In this document: piece by piece, positions 51,013 to 59,382 of the stretch
How positions within the stretch are numbered: the first letter of the stretch is position 1
Layout of the letters: each line of letters begins with the position of its first letter
Origin: Roseovarius sp. MMSF_3359
GTDB lineage: Bacteria > Pseudomonadota > Alphaproteobacteria > Rhodobacterales > Rhodobacteraceae
Direction of reading: 5' to 3'
Length of the DNA: 64,000 bases
Assembly: GCF_030733385.1 (NCBI RefSeq)
Contig: NZ_JASHJC010000003.1
Location: 124,001-188,000 of the forward strand
Notes under the pieces: model-generated
What the model was told of the DNA's origin: nothing
Databases searched by the model: none
The model's input: the letters and a program-made list of their open reading frames with translations, nothing else
Translations under genes and position numbers: made by a program

Positions 51013-53040
51013 TCAGCTCTTCCGGCCAAAGAAACCGGTGCCATTCTTGACCATGGTTTCGATCATCTCGTGCGGTTGCCACAGGGATGCCGACACCGAA
51101 GCCAAGCGCTTCAGATCGTTGAGGATGCTCAAGAGACCCGTGACATCCGCCTGAAACAGCGGCCCGCCCCGGCGCGCATCAAACCCGAAACCACGAACCA
51201 TGATCACGTCGATATCCGACGCGCGCTGCACCACCTGCGCCCCAAGCAACCGGGCCGCCTCGTTTACCAACGCGGCCTCCAAAGCCGCGCGGGGATTGGC
51301 CACGGCAGCCTCAACCGGCGCCGCGCCCACGCCATCCTTCAACTCCGGGTCAGGATGCGCACCGCCGTCATCATAGATGTAAAAGCCACGCCCCGCGCCA
51401 CGGCCAGTCGCCCCCGCGGCGATCCGCGGCGTCAGGAGATCGCTGTCGCCTTCGCCGCCAGCCTCGACCCGGCGCTGCAGACGGGCGGCCACTTTCGGGA
51501 GCCCCTCTTCGTCCATGAGCAGGAACGGTCCATGGGCAAAACCCAACCCACGCGCAGCCGCATCAATGCGGTACGGTCCGACACCCGCCTTGGCCAGGGC
51601 CAGTGCGGCAGCAAAAAACGCCGCCGACATGTTGCCCCCAACCAGGCCTTCGACACATTCCGAGCGCACGACCGTCCGACCCATACGGTTGAAGAGATGC
51701 GCCACCGTCACCACCGTGTCCGAGGTGGCCCCCGGCGGCACGCAGAGTTCGACCATCTTGGTATTGATCACTGGCCTATACACCCGAACCTCGAGATGGC
51801 GCGCGGCAATATCGCGCGGCGCGGTGGTGGGCATGCCTTGGCCGGAGGCGACCGACACCCAGATCGCTTCCGGATTGAGCGCATGATGATGCACCTGCAG
51901 GTCAACCAGCCCGGCATCGAGGACAAGATCGGCCTGCGGCAAAGCCTCCGCGGGCCAGGCCGGGGTCAGACGCGCCATCAGGGCGTCACGGGCCTCCGCG
52001 TTCAGGACATGGTGATCGACCGCGCCGTTGTAGATCTCTTCGATACGCGCCCGTACGGATTCGGTCCGCGCGACATCTTCGGCCATCAGGCTGACATTCA
52101 GACCGGCATCGAGGCACATGATCGCCAGTTCCGCGACAAGCGCACCGCTTCCGGGGATCACCACCTGCTGGACGTCCGCCGGACGTCCCCGCGCCCGTTC
52201 CGGCATGATCGCCGTGCGCCGCTCCGATGTGTGGAAATGACGCCGCGCGCGGGAATCCGGCGTCCGGCGCCGATCCTCGAAGCGGACCTGTTCAAGCTCC
52301 AACCCGCGCATGTAGGGCAGCAGTTGGGCCGCCTCGACACAAGTGACGATATCGGCCTCAGCAGATCGCGAACTCCGCAATTTCGACCGCACCTCGCGAA
52401 TGGCATTCTGATACGCCACAGGATCGGAAAAGCCGGCAATACGGTCGCGGGTGCGGGTCCACTTTCCGGCCCGCGCCAGTTCCAGAGCCGTCTCGACCGC
52501 TGCCTCGATGACCCCCTCCGGGACAACGGCGTCGACCAGGTTTTTCAGCCGCGGGTCCTCAACACCAAACTCCCGTCCCGACAGCATCAGCTCCAGCGCC
52601 CGCTGCGCGCCCACCATCCGCGGCAGCCGCTGCGTGGCGCCGCCATTGGGGATCAATCCCAGCAGAACTTCGGGCAGGCCGAACCGGGTCCCTGTCGCTG
52701 CCACCCGTTTGTGGGCCGCCAGGGCCAATTCGGCACCGCCGCCCAGAACTGCGCCATGCAACGCGGCGACAACCGGTTTCGGGCAGGCCTCGATCTGAAG
52801 GCATAGGTCGTTGGTCCAGGGCGATTTCGGCGGACCGTCATAGTCGGTGATATCGACCCCGGACGAGAAATCCGCCCCCGACGCGGCTAGGACAATCGCG
52901 GAAACCTCCGCATCTGAAACCGCGCTATTCAGGGCATTCTGCAAATCCGTCCGCAGCGAATGCGCAAGGACATTGGCCATGGGTCGGTTCAGCGTCAGGA
53001 TCGCGACGCCAGACCGCCGTTGGTGGTTCACTTCGGCCAA
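51013..53040 (-). CDS. multifunctional enoyl-CoA hydratase/3-hydroxyacyl-CoA dehydrogenase (FadJ-like), dehydrogenase half degenerate
   Basis: The product has 675 residues. TTG 53040 is chosen because GGGAGGGG lies just upstream; GTG three codons later is the alternative. Residues about 1-190 are enoyl-CoA hydratase with both catalytic Glu present (GGGAELALA and FGLPEVLLGLIPNGG). The second half has the 3-hydroxyacyl-CoA dehydrogenase layout, but the NAD loop reads GSGALVAE (third Gly absent) and the HFFNPV motif carrying the catalytic His is RVYRPV. Hydratase activity is expected in fatty-acid beta-oxidation; dehydrogenase activity is doubtful. Confidence 0.85.
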   Translation of the reverse strand: MAEVNHQRRSGVAILTLNRPMANVLAHSLRTDLQNALNSAVSDAEVSAIVLAASGADFSSGVDITDYDGPPKSPWTNDLCLQIEACPKPVVAALHGAVLGGGAELALAAHKRVAATGTRFGLPEVLLGLIPNGGATQRLPRMVGAQRALELMLSGREFGVEDPRLKNLVDAVVPEGVIEAAVETALELARAGKWTRTRDRIAGFSDPVAYQNAIREVRSKLRSSRSAEADIVTCVEAAQLLPYMRGLELEQVRFEDRRRTPDSRARRHFHTSERRTAIMPERARGRPADVQQVVIPGSGALVAELAIMCLDAGLNVSLMAEDVARTESVRARIEEIYNGAVDHHVLNAEARDALMARLTPAWPAEALPQADLVLDAGLVDLQVHHHALNPEAIWVSVASGQGMPTTAPRDIAARHLEVRVYRPVINTKMVELCVPPGATSDTVVTVAHLFNRMGRTVVRSECVEGLVGGNMSAAFFAAALALAKAGVGPYRIDAAARGLGFAHGPFLLMDEEGLPKVAARLQRRVEAGGEGDSDLLTPRIAAGATGRGAGRGFYIYDDGGAHPDPELKDGVGAAPVEAAVANPRAALEAALVNEAARLLGAQVVQRASDIDVIMVRGFGFDARRGGPLFQADVTGLLSILNDLKRLASVSASLWQPHEMIETMVKNGTGFFGRKS

Positions 53041-53125
53041 CGTCCCCTCCCAGCTGCTCTTTGCTACCCAATGGGGACAATTACTACGAAGATTTCAGCG
53101 CCGTGCAAGCGCAGGTCAAAGGTGC

Positions 53126-53335
53126 TCAGACGGGCATGTTGTCAAATTGCGCTTCGATGGCCTCGTTAAGCAACTCTTCGTTCAGCAGCTTGGTGCGCCG
53201 CTGCACTTTCGATCCCTGCGCCTCCATCTCGACAATGAGGCGGCCCAATTGGGGTTGCAGCCGAAATCGGGCGCTCGGACTTTCCTGCTTGATCTTGTGG
53301 ATCAGAAGATCAAGCCGCGTATCAAAATTGCTCAC
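53126..53335 (-). CDS. small hypothetical protein
   Basis: The product has 69 residues. GTG 53335 is preceded by GGGAGAAG. The protein is charged and mostly helical or beta-alternating (RFRLQPQLGRLIVEMEAQ, then EELLNEAIEAQFD), with no signal or membrane segment. The coding pattern and ribosome site support a real gene of unknown function. It lies 85 bp after the FadJ-like gene start, on the same strand. Confidence 0.55.
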   Translation of the reverse strand: MSNFDTRLDLLIHKIKQESPSARFRLQPQLGRLIVEMEAQGSKVQRRTKLLNEELLNEAIEAQFDNMPV

Positions 53336-53836
53336 AGTGACTTCTCCCAGGCGTTATTTTACAACCATAGAGGTATTATTATTCATTTTCCAGTCGGGCA
53401 ACTCAACGAGTGAAGCACCGACGAGTTAACAGAACGTAAATCCTTCATCGCACCGAATTTGCACAGAAATATGTCAGTTGCGTAAATTTTAATCTCGGCA
53501 AAAATCGGCTGATCTCTCTAAAATTTGCGCTTTCGCGAGTTTCTCGGCCGCCCATGGCCCCCTTGGCCGGTGCATATCCGCCCTGATTCTGGGCCGTGTG
53601 ACAGGTATTCTCACTCAAACACAACCTAAGGTAATCTCGACCTCGACTCTCCCAAGGGCCGCCCAATCTTCAGGGTGGTGGCCGATGGAAGGACGGCGTG
53701 CCGTGCCATCTGCCCGCTCACCGACCGTTGCCCAACTTTGCCATGTCGAGAAGCCGCCTGCCTTGACACAGATCAACGCGATTGCTTGTCTGTCGGCAGT
53801 ACTTGGCAAACCACCACACCGTAACGGGAGGCCAGA
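53336..53836. other. 501-bp intergenic region with lower GC, no gene seen
   Basis: The spacer separates a small minus-strand gene from the metallo-hydrolase gene. Its first 200 bp are AT-rich. Short frames exist on both strands but lack ribosome sites and show no recognisable protein pattern. The clear feature is the FNR-type box at 53763-53776. A GTTAAC at 53426-53431 resembles half of a CtrA site, without a convincing partner. Confidence 0.5.
53763..53776. promoter_or_regulatory. FNR/Dnr-type box
   Basis: TTGACACAGATCAA matches the FNR consensus TTGAT-N4-ATCAA with one change and fits the TTGAY-N4-RTCAA form used by FnrL and Dnr proteins in Rhodobacteraceae. It ends 60 bp before the ATG of the metallo-hydrolase gene, a place compatible with class II activation from a start site about 20 bp before the ATG. 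Confidence 0.55.
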
Positions 53837-54700
53837 ATGAAGCCCGACGTCAAAGCGTTCTTCGACGACGCCACCAATACGATTTCCTATGTCGTGCGTG
53901 ATCCGGAGGGCAGCGCCTGCGCGATCATCGATTCGGTCCTGGATTTCGACTATGCGGCGGGTCGCACCGACACCCGGTCGGCGGACCAGATCATCGAATA
54001 TGTCAGGGAAAAGGGCTATGACGTGCAATGGCTTCTGGAAAGTCACGTCCACGCCGATCACCTCTCTGCCGCGCCCTATATCCAGGAACGGCTCGGCGGC
54101 AAGATCGGCATCGGGGACCGGATCCGCGTGGTGCAGGATACCTTTGGCAAGGTGTTCAACGAGGGTACCGAATTTCAACGCGACGGCTCGCAATTCGATC
54201 AGCTTTTTGTCGAAGGGGACAGCTTTCACATCGGGCAGTTGCGCGGTGACGTGCTGCACACCCCCGGTCACACGCCCGCGTGCCTGACCTACGTGATCGG
54301 CGATGCGGCCTTTGTGGGCGACACGCTTTTCATGCCCGATTTCGGCACCGCCCGATGCGATTTCCCCGGCGGGTCGTCTGAAACGCTCTACAACTCGATC
54401 CAGAAAATCCTGGCACTTCCGGACGAAACCAGGATTTTTGTCGGCCACGACTACAAGGCACCGGGACGTGACGAGTTTGCATGGGAGACAACCGTTGCCG
54501 AGCAGAAAACGCGCAATGTGCATGTGGGAGGCGGTACGTCCTGTGACGATTTCGTCGCGATGCGTGACACGCGCGATGCCACCCTGCCGATGCCGAGACT
54601 CATCATCCCATCGCTTCAGGTGAATATGCGCGCCGGACGGATGCCACCCGAGGACGAACAGGGTGATGTGTTTTTCAAGGTGCCCGTCAACAAGCTTTAG
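53837..54700 (+). CDS. MBL-fold metallo-hydrolase (Blh/ETHE1-like)
   Basis: The product has 287 residues. ATG 53837 follows CGGGAGG. The metal site is complete: HVHADH (His70, His72, Asp74, His75), HTPGHT (His145), GDT (Asp162) and FVGHDY (His about 216). The TARCDFPGG segment at about 171-179 is typical of the Blh group encoded near BigR/SqrR regulators and related to ETHE1 persulfide dioxygenase, which oxidises glutathione persulfide to sulfite. A role in sulfide or persulfide detoxification is a reasonable inference, not shown. A FNR-type box lies 60 bp upstream. Confidence 0.82.
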   Translation: MKPDVKAFFDDATNTISYVVRDPEGSACAIIDSVLDFDYAAGRTDTRSADQIIEYVREKGYDVQWLLESHVHADHLSAAPYIQERLGGKIGIGDRIRVVQDTFGKVFNEGTEFQRDGSQFDQLFVEGDSFHIGQLRGDVLHTPGHTPACLTYVIGDAAFVGDTLFMPDFGTARCDFPGGSSETLYNSIQKILALPDETRIFVGHDYKAPGRDEFAWETTVAEQKTRNVHVGGGTSCDDFVAMRDTRDATLPMPRLIIPSLQVNMRAGRMPPEDEQGDVFFKVPVNKL

Positions 54701-54707
54701 GACAACC

Positions 54708-55883
54708 TCAGGCCTCTTCGCGGACCGAAGCCTGCAGCGATTGCGCGGCGCGCATCAGATCCGATTGGCTTAGTTCATCGGCATCTTCCTCATCACCGCC
54801 TGCCCCTTGATCTGGCTGCTGTCCGAACTCGGGCAACTCGGCGGCGTTTTGCGGCGTGTCCTTGGAACCGGGTTGAGGTTGCTCTGGCACCGGGTGCGCC
54901 TGTCCTTCCACCACATCATGAGCTCCCCCTTGCCTGGGCGCCGGTCTTTTCGCAATCAGACCGGGTTTTGATCCCGCCTCCTCCGGCTCAACCGCGCTCT
55001 CTGCGTCAGCACTGAGCGGCGCCACGCACATCACCGCGCGCATGCCGTTCATCTGCCCCAGGCGAACCCGGGCGACGATCTGCCCATCGCCCGCCACCAA
55101 CTGCGCATCCTTCAGGCACATGGCTTTCAAGGGCAAAACCATACCGGGCGCCAGATCGCAGATCTCCTTGAGCGGCATCTTGATGCGAGCCAGAACCGTC
55201 TCGATCGCGACCTGCGCTTCCAGCGCGTTCTTGGCAAGGCTGGCCGAACTTTCCTGCCGCACCTTGCCAGGCTTTTCCGTCTCGGGCGCAATTTCACGAT
55301 GGGGCAGCAGCAGGGTCAAGACCCCGGTCTTGGCCCCGTCATCCACATCCAGTGTCAGGCGATAGAGGTCAAAATCCGGCGCCTCCAGCGCCAGGGCCAG
55401 CGTGCGGGCATCCTCCATCATGTCGCCGAAACGGAAGTTTTCCTTCAGGAATCCTAGCATGGCATCGGCAAGCTGACTGTCATACCGGGCGAGAACCGCA
55501 TCCAGAAGCGGCGCCACGATGGCCGCGTCAGTCCGCGTAAAAGGGCGGTCCTGCGCCTCGCCCTGGCGGACCTTGCCGGTTGTCTGCACCTCGATCAAAG
55601 CGGTCAGGAACTGACAATCGACCTTGGCCGCCCCCCGCGCGCCCGCCTCCCCATCCAGAAGCAGAAGGAGGCCGTCATCGCCGGTCTCGGCCTGGATATC
55701 CTTGTTGGGCAACTTCACCTGCTGCACCGTCGTGACGGTCACGGCCAGCCCGAACAAATCTGCCGACACCTTCGCAAGCGCCAGGCGCAGGGCCTTGGAC
55801 GGTGACATCACCCGGGCGTCGAATTCATCGCGCCCGCCCATCGCCTTGCGATGAATGACTGATTTTTGTTCTTCTGTCGCCAT
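54708..55883 (-). CDS. FliM/FliN-family C-ring-like protein
   Basis: The product has 391 residues from ATG 55883. The first part resembles the FliM middle domain. A SpoA (surface presentation of antigens) domain at about 232-300 reads LEAQVAIETVLARIKMPLKEI, then VLPLKAMCLKDAQLVAGDGQIVARVRLGQMNG, as in FliM/FliN C-ring proteins. The C-terminal 90 residues are a low-complexity Pro/Gln/Glu/Asp-rich tail not found in standard FliM. No other flagellar gene is in the window. It follows the transporter-kinase gene by 72 bp on the same strand, which may be chance. Confidence 0.72.
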   Translation of the reverse strand: MATEEQKSVIHRKAMGGRDEFDARVMSPSKALRLALAKVSADLFGLAVTVTTVQQVKLPNKDIQAETGDDGLLLLLDGEAGARGAAKVDCQFLTALIEVQTTGKVRQGEAQDRPFTRTDAAIVAPLLDAVLARYDSQLADAMLGFLKENFRFGDMMEDARTLALALEAPDFDLYRLTLDVDDGAKTGVLTLLLPHREIAPETEKPGKVRQESSASLAKNALEAQVAIETVLARIKMPLKEICDLAPGMVLPLKAMCLKDAQLVAGDGQIVARVRLGQMNGMRAVMCVAPLSADAESAVEPEEAGSKPGLIAKRPAPRQGGAHDVVEGQAHPVPEQPQPGSKDTPQNAAELPEFGQQPDQGAGGDEEDADELSQSDLMRAAQSLQASVREEA

Positions 55884-55964
55884 CTGATCCAAAGCTGCCT
55901 GTTCCGGCTGCGTTCGGCCTGACCCTACAGGCGATATGGTTACGAATACCTTTAGAGGCGCAGA

Positions 55965-58649
55965 TTATTGTGCCGCCAGACGCTCTTGCAGCGGCAGGAT
56001 GACCCGAAAGGCGGCCCCGCCCTGCCCCGGCAGATAGGTCACCTGACCGCCCAGTCGCGCCATGATCTCGCGGCAGATCGCAAGGCCCAGCCCCGCGCCA
56101 CCGGCCTTGGTGTCGCCGATCCGCGAGAACTTCTCAAAGATGACGCCCTGCTTGTCCGTCGGGATACCGGTCCCGTTGTCGATAAAATCGACAAGCAGCG
56201 TATCACCGGCAACCCGTGTGGAAATCGTCAGGCTGGGCTTGTTGGCATCGCAATATTTGCGGGCATTGGCGATGAGGTTGATGAAGACCTGCGCTAGCCG
56301 GTCGAGATCGGTAGAGAGCACGATATCCTCGTCCCCGCGCTTGCGCCGGATCTCGAGATCGCCTGATCCGCCCGCCGCCGAGGCCGCCGCCCGGTCAAGA
56401 AGATCGCCAAGGGTACCGGTTTGCACATTGAGGCTGACCTGCCCGCTTTCGAGAACGCTGAGGTCCAGAAGGTCGTCGAGCAACCGCGTGAGCCGGATCG
56501 CCTCATCATGGATCACCGAGGCATATTTGCTCGACTCCGCGGGTTTGAGCGCATCGCTGTCGCGCAGGATCTCGGAGAAGGCGCGGATCGAGGTCATCGG
56601 TGTGCGCAACTCGTGACTGACCTGGCTGAGGAACGCATCTTTCTGCCGCGACAATTGGGTGAGCTTCTCATTCGCCTCGCGCAATTGCCGGGCCGTGCGG
56701 GTAAGCTCGGTCGATTTCGCCTCGAGCCTGTTGGAATACTCCATGATCTGCGCCGTCTCATCAGCAACCGCCATCAGGTCCTCGACCGAAACGGACGCAC
56801 CGCCAACGATCTGCCCGACCATCGCATGGGCCGCCGCGCCGCCGACCGATCCCGACAACTCCCGCTCAAGCGCCTGCAGAAAATCCGGGGATGGTTCGGG
56901 CAGGTACCCGCCGATCCCCTGACGTTCCGCCGCGCGGGCAAAGAAGGACTGCGCCTGCGATCCGCCCATGATCCGCTGCGCCATGATCAACAGATCCTCT
57001 GTCTGGGCTAATCCGCCGGTCCAGCCGCCGGTGGTCGGCGAATGGTCATAGACGTTGACAAACTGCGCGCCCTGCAACCTTTCGATCGGTTTGGGGAAGC
57101 TCAGGAGCGAGAACAGGATGAAACCGCTCGTATTCAAGAGCATCGACCACATCACCGCATGCACCAGGGGGTCCATCCCTTCGGCGCCGAAAAGCGCCTG
57201 CGGCCGCAGCCAGCTCAACCCGAGAAGGCCGTTTTGCATGATGTCTTCGGAGAGCACCATCGACGCGCCGAAACTGGGCAGAAACAGGCTGTAGAGCCAG
57301 ACGACCGAGCCGATCAACAGGCCCGCCAGAGCGCCCGTGCGCGTGGCGCCGCGCCAGAAGAGCCCCCCGATCATCGCCGGAAGGAACTGCGCCACGCCGG
57401 CAAAGGACACAAGGCCGATCTTGGCAAGCGCCGTGCCGCCGCCGGAGATCTGGAAATAGAGATAGCCCAGGAAGACGATGCCCGCGATGGAAAGCCGCCG
57501 CGCCAGGAGCGCAACCTGCCGCACATCACCGGAGATCACCGCATTGCCGCCGGTCATGTTGAGCCAGATGGGCATGACGATATGATTTGAGACCATCGTA
57601 CTGAGCGCAATGGCCGCGACGATCACCATCGACGTGGCCGAAGAAAAACCGCCAAGGAAAGACAAGATCGCCAACCCCTCGCGCCCCTCGGCCAGCGGCA
57701 GGCTCAACACGAAAAGATCCGGATTGGTCGATTTCGGCAATAGGTCGAGCCCCACGGCGGCAATCGGCACCACGAAGAGGCTCATCAGCATCAGATAGGC
57801 CGGAAAGGCCCAGGCGGCCGTGCGCAGGTGATCTTCGTTTTCGTTCTCGACGACCATGACCTGAAACATGCGCGGCAGGCAGAGGAACGCCGCGGCCGAC
57901 AACGCTGTGAGCCCGATCCAGCGGCTGCCCGAGACGTTCCACTCCGCAATCTCCGAGGCATCGATCCGCGCCAGTGTTTCGCTGACCCCACCGGCCAACC
58001 CCCAGACGACGAACACCCCCACCGCCAGCAGCGCAAAGAGCTTGACCACGGCCTCGAGTGCGATGGCCATGACAACGCCATGATGGCGTTCGTTGGCATC
58101 AAGGTTTCGGGTGCCGAAGAGGATGGTAAAAAGCGCCAGACCCAGCGCCAGCCAAAAGGCCGTGGCCTGACGGCTCATCGCTTGGGCGGTGTCCGGGCCG
58201 GTTTCAGCAAAGGCGGCAAAGGAGAGCGTAACCGATTGCAATTGCAGCGCGATATAAGGCGTCGTGCCGACCACCGCCAGCAAGGTGACAAAAACCGCAA
58301 GGGTGTTCGACTTGCCATACCGCGAACTGATGAGATCCGCGATGGAGGTGATCCTTTGTGCCTGACCCACCCGCACCATCTTGCGCAAAACCCACCACCA
58401 GCCGATCATCACCAGCGTGGGGCCAAGATAGATCGTGACGAATTCCAGACCCGACCGCGCCGCAAATCCAACTGCGCCATAAAAGGTCCAGGCGGTGCAA
58501 TAAATCGACAGCGAGAGCGTGTAGACGATGGGCGAACGCAACCACTTGCCCCGCCCGCGAAGTGCCGCGCGGTCGGCCGCGAAAGCCACCAAAAACAGCA
58601 GCACCACGTAGAGCAGGCAGACCAGGACAAGCATGTTGAGCGTTGGCAT
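55965..58649 (-). CDS. sodium:solute-symporter-domain histidine kinase (CrbS/CbrA-like)
   Basis: The product has 894 residues. The N-terminal about 500 residues form a 13-helix SLC5 solute-symporter domain (LYVVLLFLVAFAADRAA, RITSIADLISSRYGKSN, FSSATSMVIVAAIALSTMVSNH). A STAC-like linker follows (about 545-630), then a coiled coil and the dimerisation domain with QVSHELRTPMTSIRAF (His679). The ATPase domain has NLIANARKY, FIDNGTGIP and GGAGLGLAICREI. In CbrA and CrbS such proteins couple substrate passage (histidine, acetate) to kinase activity. It is coupled to the small membrane gene and receiver gene upstream. Confidence 0.92.
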   Translation of the reverse strand: MPTLNMLVLVCLLYVVLLFLVAFAADRAALRGRGKWLRSPIVYTLSLSIYCTAWTFYGAVGFAARSGLEFVTIYLGPTLVMIGWWWVLRKMVRVGQAQRITSIADLISSRYGKSNTLAVFVTLLAVVGTTPYIALQLQSVTLSFAAFAETGPDTAQAMSRQATAFWLALGLALFTILFGTRNLDANERHHGVVMAIALEAVVKLFALLAVGVFVVWGLAGGVSETLARIDASEIAEWNVSGSRWIGLTALSAAAFLCLPRMFQVMVVENENEDHLRTAAWAFPAYLMLMSLFVVPIAAVGLDLLPKSTNPDLFVLSLPLAEGREGLAILSFLGGFSSATSMVIVAAIALSTMVSNHIVMPIWLNMTGGNAVISGDVRQVALLARRLSIAGIVFLGYLYFQISGGGTALAKIGLVSFAGVAQFLPAMIGGLFWRGATRTGALAGLLIGSVVWLYSLFLPSFGASMVLSEDIMQNGLLGLSWLRPQALFGAEGMDPLVHAVMWSMLLNTSGFILFSLLSFPKPIERLQGAQFVNVYDHSPTTGGWTGGLAQTEDLLIMAQRIMGGSQAQSFFARAAERQGIGGYLPEPSPDFLQALERELSGSVGGAAAHAMVGQIVGGASVSVEDLMAVADETAQIMEYSNRLEAKSTELTRTARQLREANEKLTQLSRQKDAFLSQVSHELRTPMTSIRAFSEILRDSDALKPAESSKYASVIHDEAIRLTRLLDDLLDLSVLESGQVSLNVQTGTLGDLLDRAAASAAGGSGDLEIRRKRGDEDIVLSTDLDRLAQVFINLIANARKYCDANKPSLTISTRVAGDTLLVDFIDNGTGIPTDKQGVIFEKFSRIGDTKAGGAGLGLAICREIMARLGGQVTYLPGQGGAAFRVILPLQERLAAQ

Positions 58650-58946
58650 CTATGCCTCCCCTGGGGGTCCGCTGCTGCTGCCGTTGTCGTCCTCTGCCCG
58701 CAGATCGGTGCCTTCCTTGAGGTACTTCGCCAAAAGCCCCGTCACTACGACCAACGCCACCCATAGCCCGAAGAAATAGATCATCGCATAGGTGGTCGAT
58801 GTCGTCGTCCCGGTGTCACTGATCCAAAGAAGCGGCAGACAGATGAGCGCCACGCCCAGGACCGGCAACAGCCGCGCCGCATCGACCAGCCGACGGCGGC
58901 GATAGGTGCGCCGCTCGACGAAGACGGGGCCCGGCTCGGTGCTCAT
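58650..58946 (-). CDS. small membrane protein linked to the transporter-kinase
   Basis: The product has 98 residues. ATG 58946 overlaps the response-regulator stop (ATGA) and its stop abuts the kinase start, so all three are translationally coupled. A basic N-terminus (VERRTYRRRRLVDAARLL) precedes two helices (about 27-44 and 52-75), followed by an acidic/Ser/Gly tail. Small membrane peptides are known next to SLC5-type kinases (such as CbrX with CbrA); this one is longer. Its role is unknown. Confidence 0.7.
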   Translation of the reverse strand: MSTEPGPVFVERRTYRRRRLVDAARLLPVLGVALICLPLLWISDTGTTTSTTYAMIYFFGLWVALVVVTGLLAKYLKEGTDLRAEDDNGSSSGPPGEA

Positions 58947-59311
58947 GTCACGACCAGTTGCCGTACGGTTTCGAGAATCTCGGCGTTGGAAAACGGTTTG
59001 GTCATGTAATGGCTCGCCCCCGCCCGCTCGGCCATCTCGCGATCCTTGGTCTGCCCCCGCGCCGTCAGCATCAGCACGGGCATCTGCGCCAGGGCGGCAT
59101 CACCGCGAATTTCCGTCAGGATGTCGAAACCGCTTTTGCCCGGCAGCATCACGTCCAGGATAATGACGTCCGGCATACGCGCGCGTACGGCATCGACCGC
59201 ATCCACCCCGTTTGAATGGGTTTTCACGTCCCACCCATCGCGCGACAGGATGAACCGGATCGCCTCGATAATGTTCGGCTCGTCTTCAATCAGCAATACT
59301 TGTCTGCCCAC
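58943..59311 (-). CDS. CheY-like single-domain response regulator
   Basis: The product has 122 residues from GTG 59311. It has Asp10, Asp53 (VIILDVMLPGKSG), Thr83 (LMLTARG) and Lys105 (YMTKPF), all the receiver residues, and no output domain. It is the first gene of the receiver-small membrane protein-kinase operon and so the likely phosphoacceptor of that kinase. With no DNA-binding domain it must act through protein partners or a relay. Confidence 0.88.
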   Translation of the reverse strand: MGRQVLLIEDEPNIIEAIRFILSRDGWDVKTHSNGVDAVDAVRARMPDVIILDVMLPGKSGFDILTEIRGDAALAQMPVLMLTARGQTKDREMAERAGASHYMTKPFSNAEILETVRQLVVT

Positions 59312-59382
59312 TCAACCGGCCTCCCATTCCGATCAAACAGCGTTTCCCCGCCCACGCACTATTATCGTTGTCTGCGCCTCTG

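Noticed and set aside
53445-53840. Short open frames on both strands in the spacer before the metallo-hydrolase gene
   Set aside because: They overlap each other, lack ribosome sites and show no protein-like pattern.
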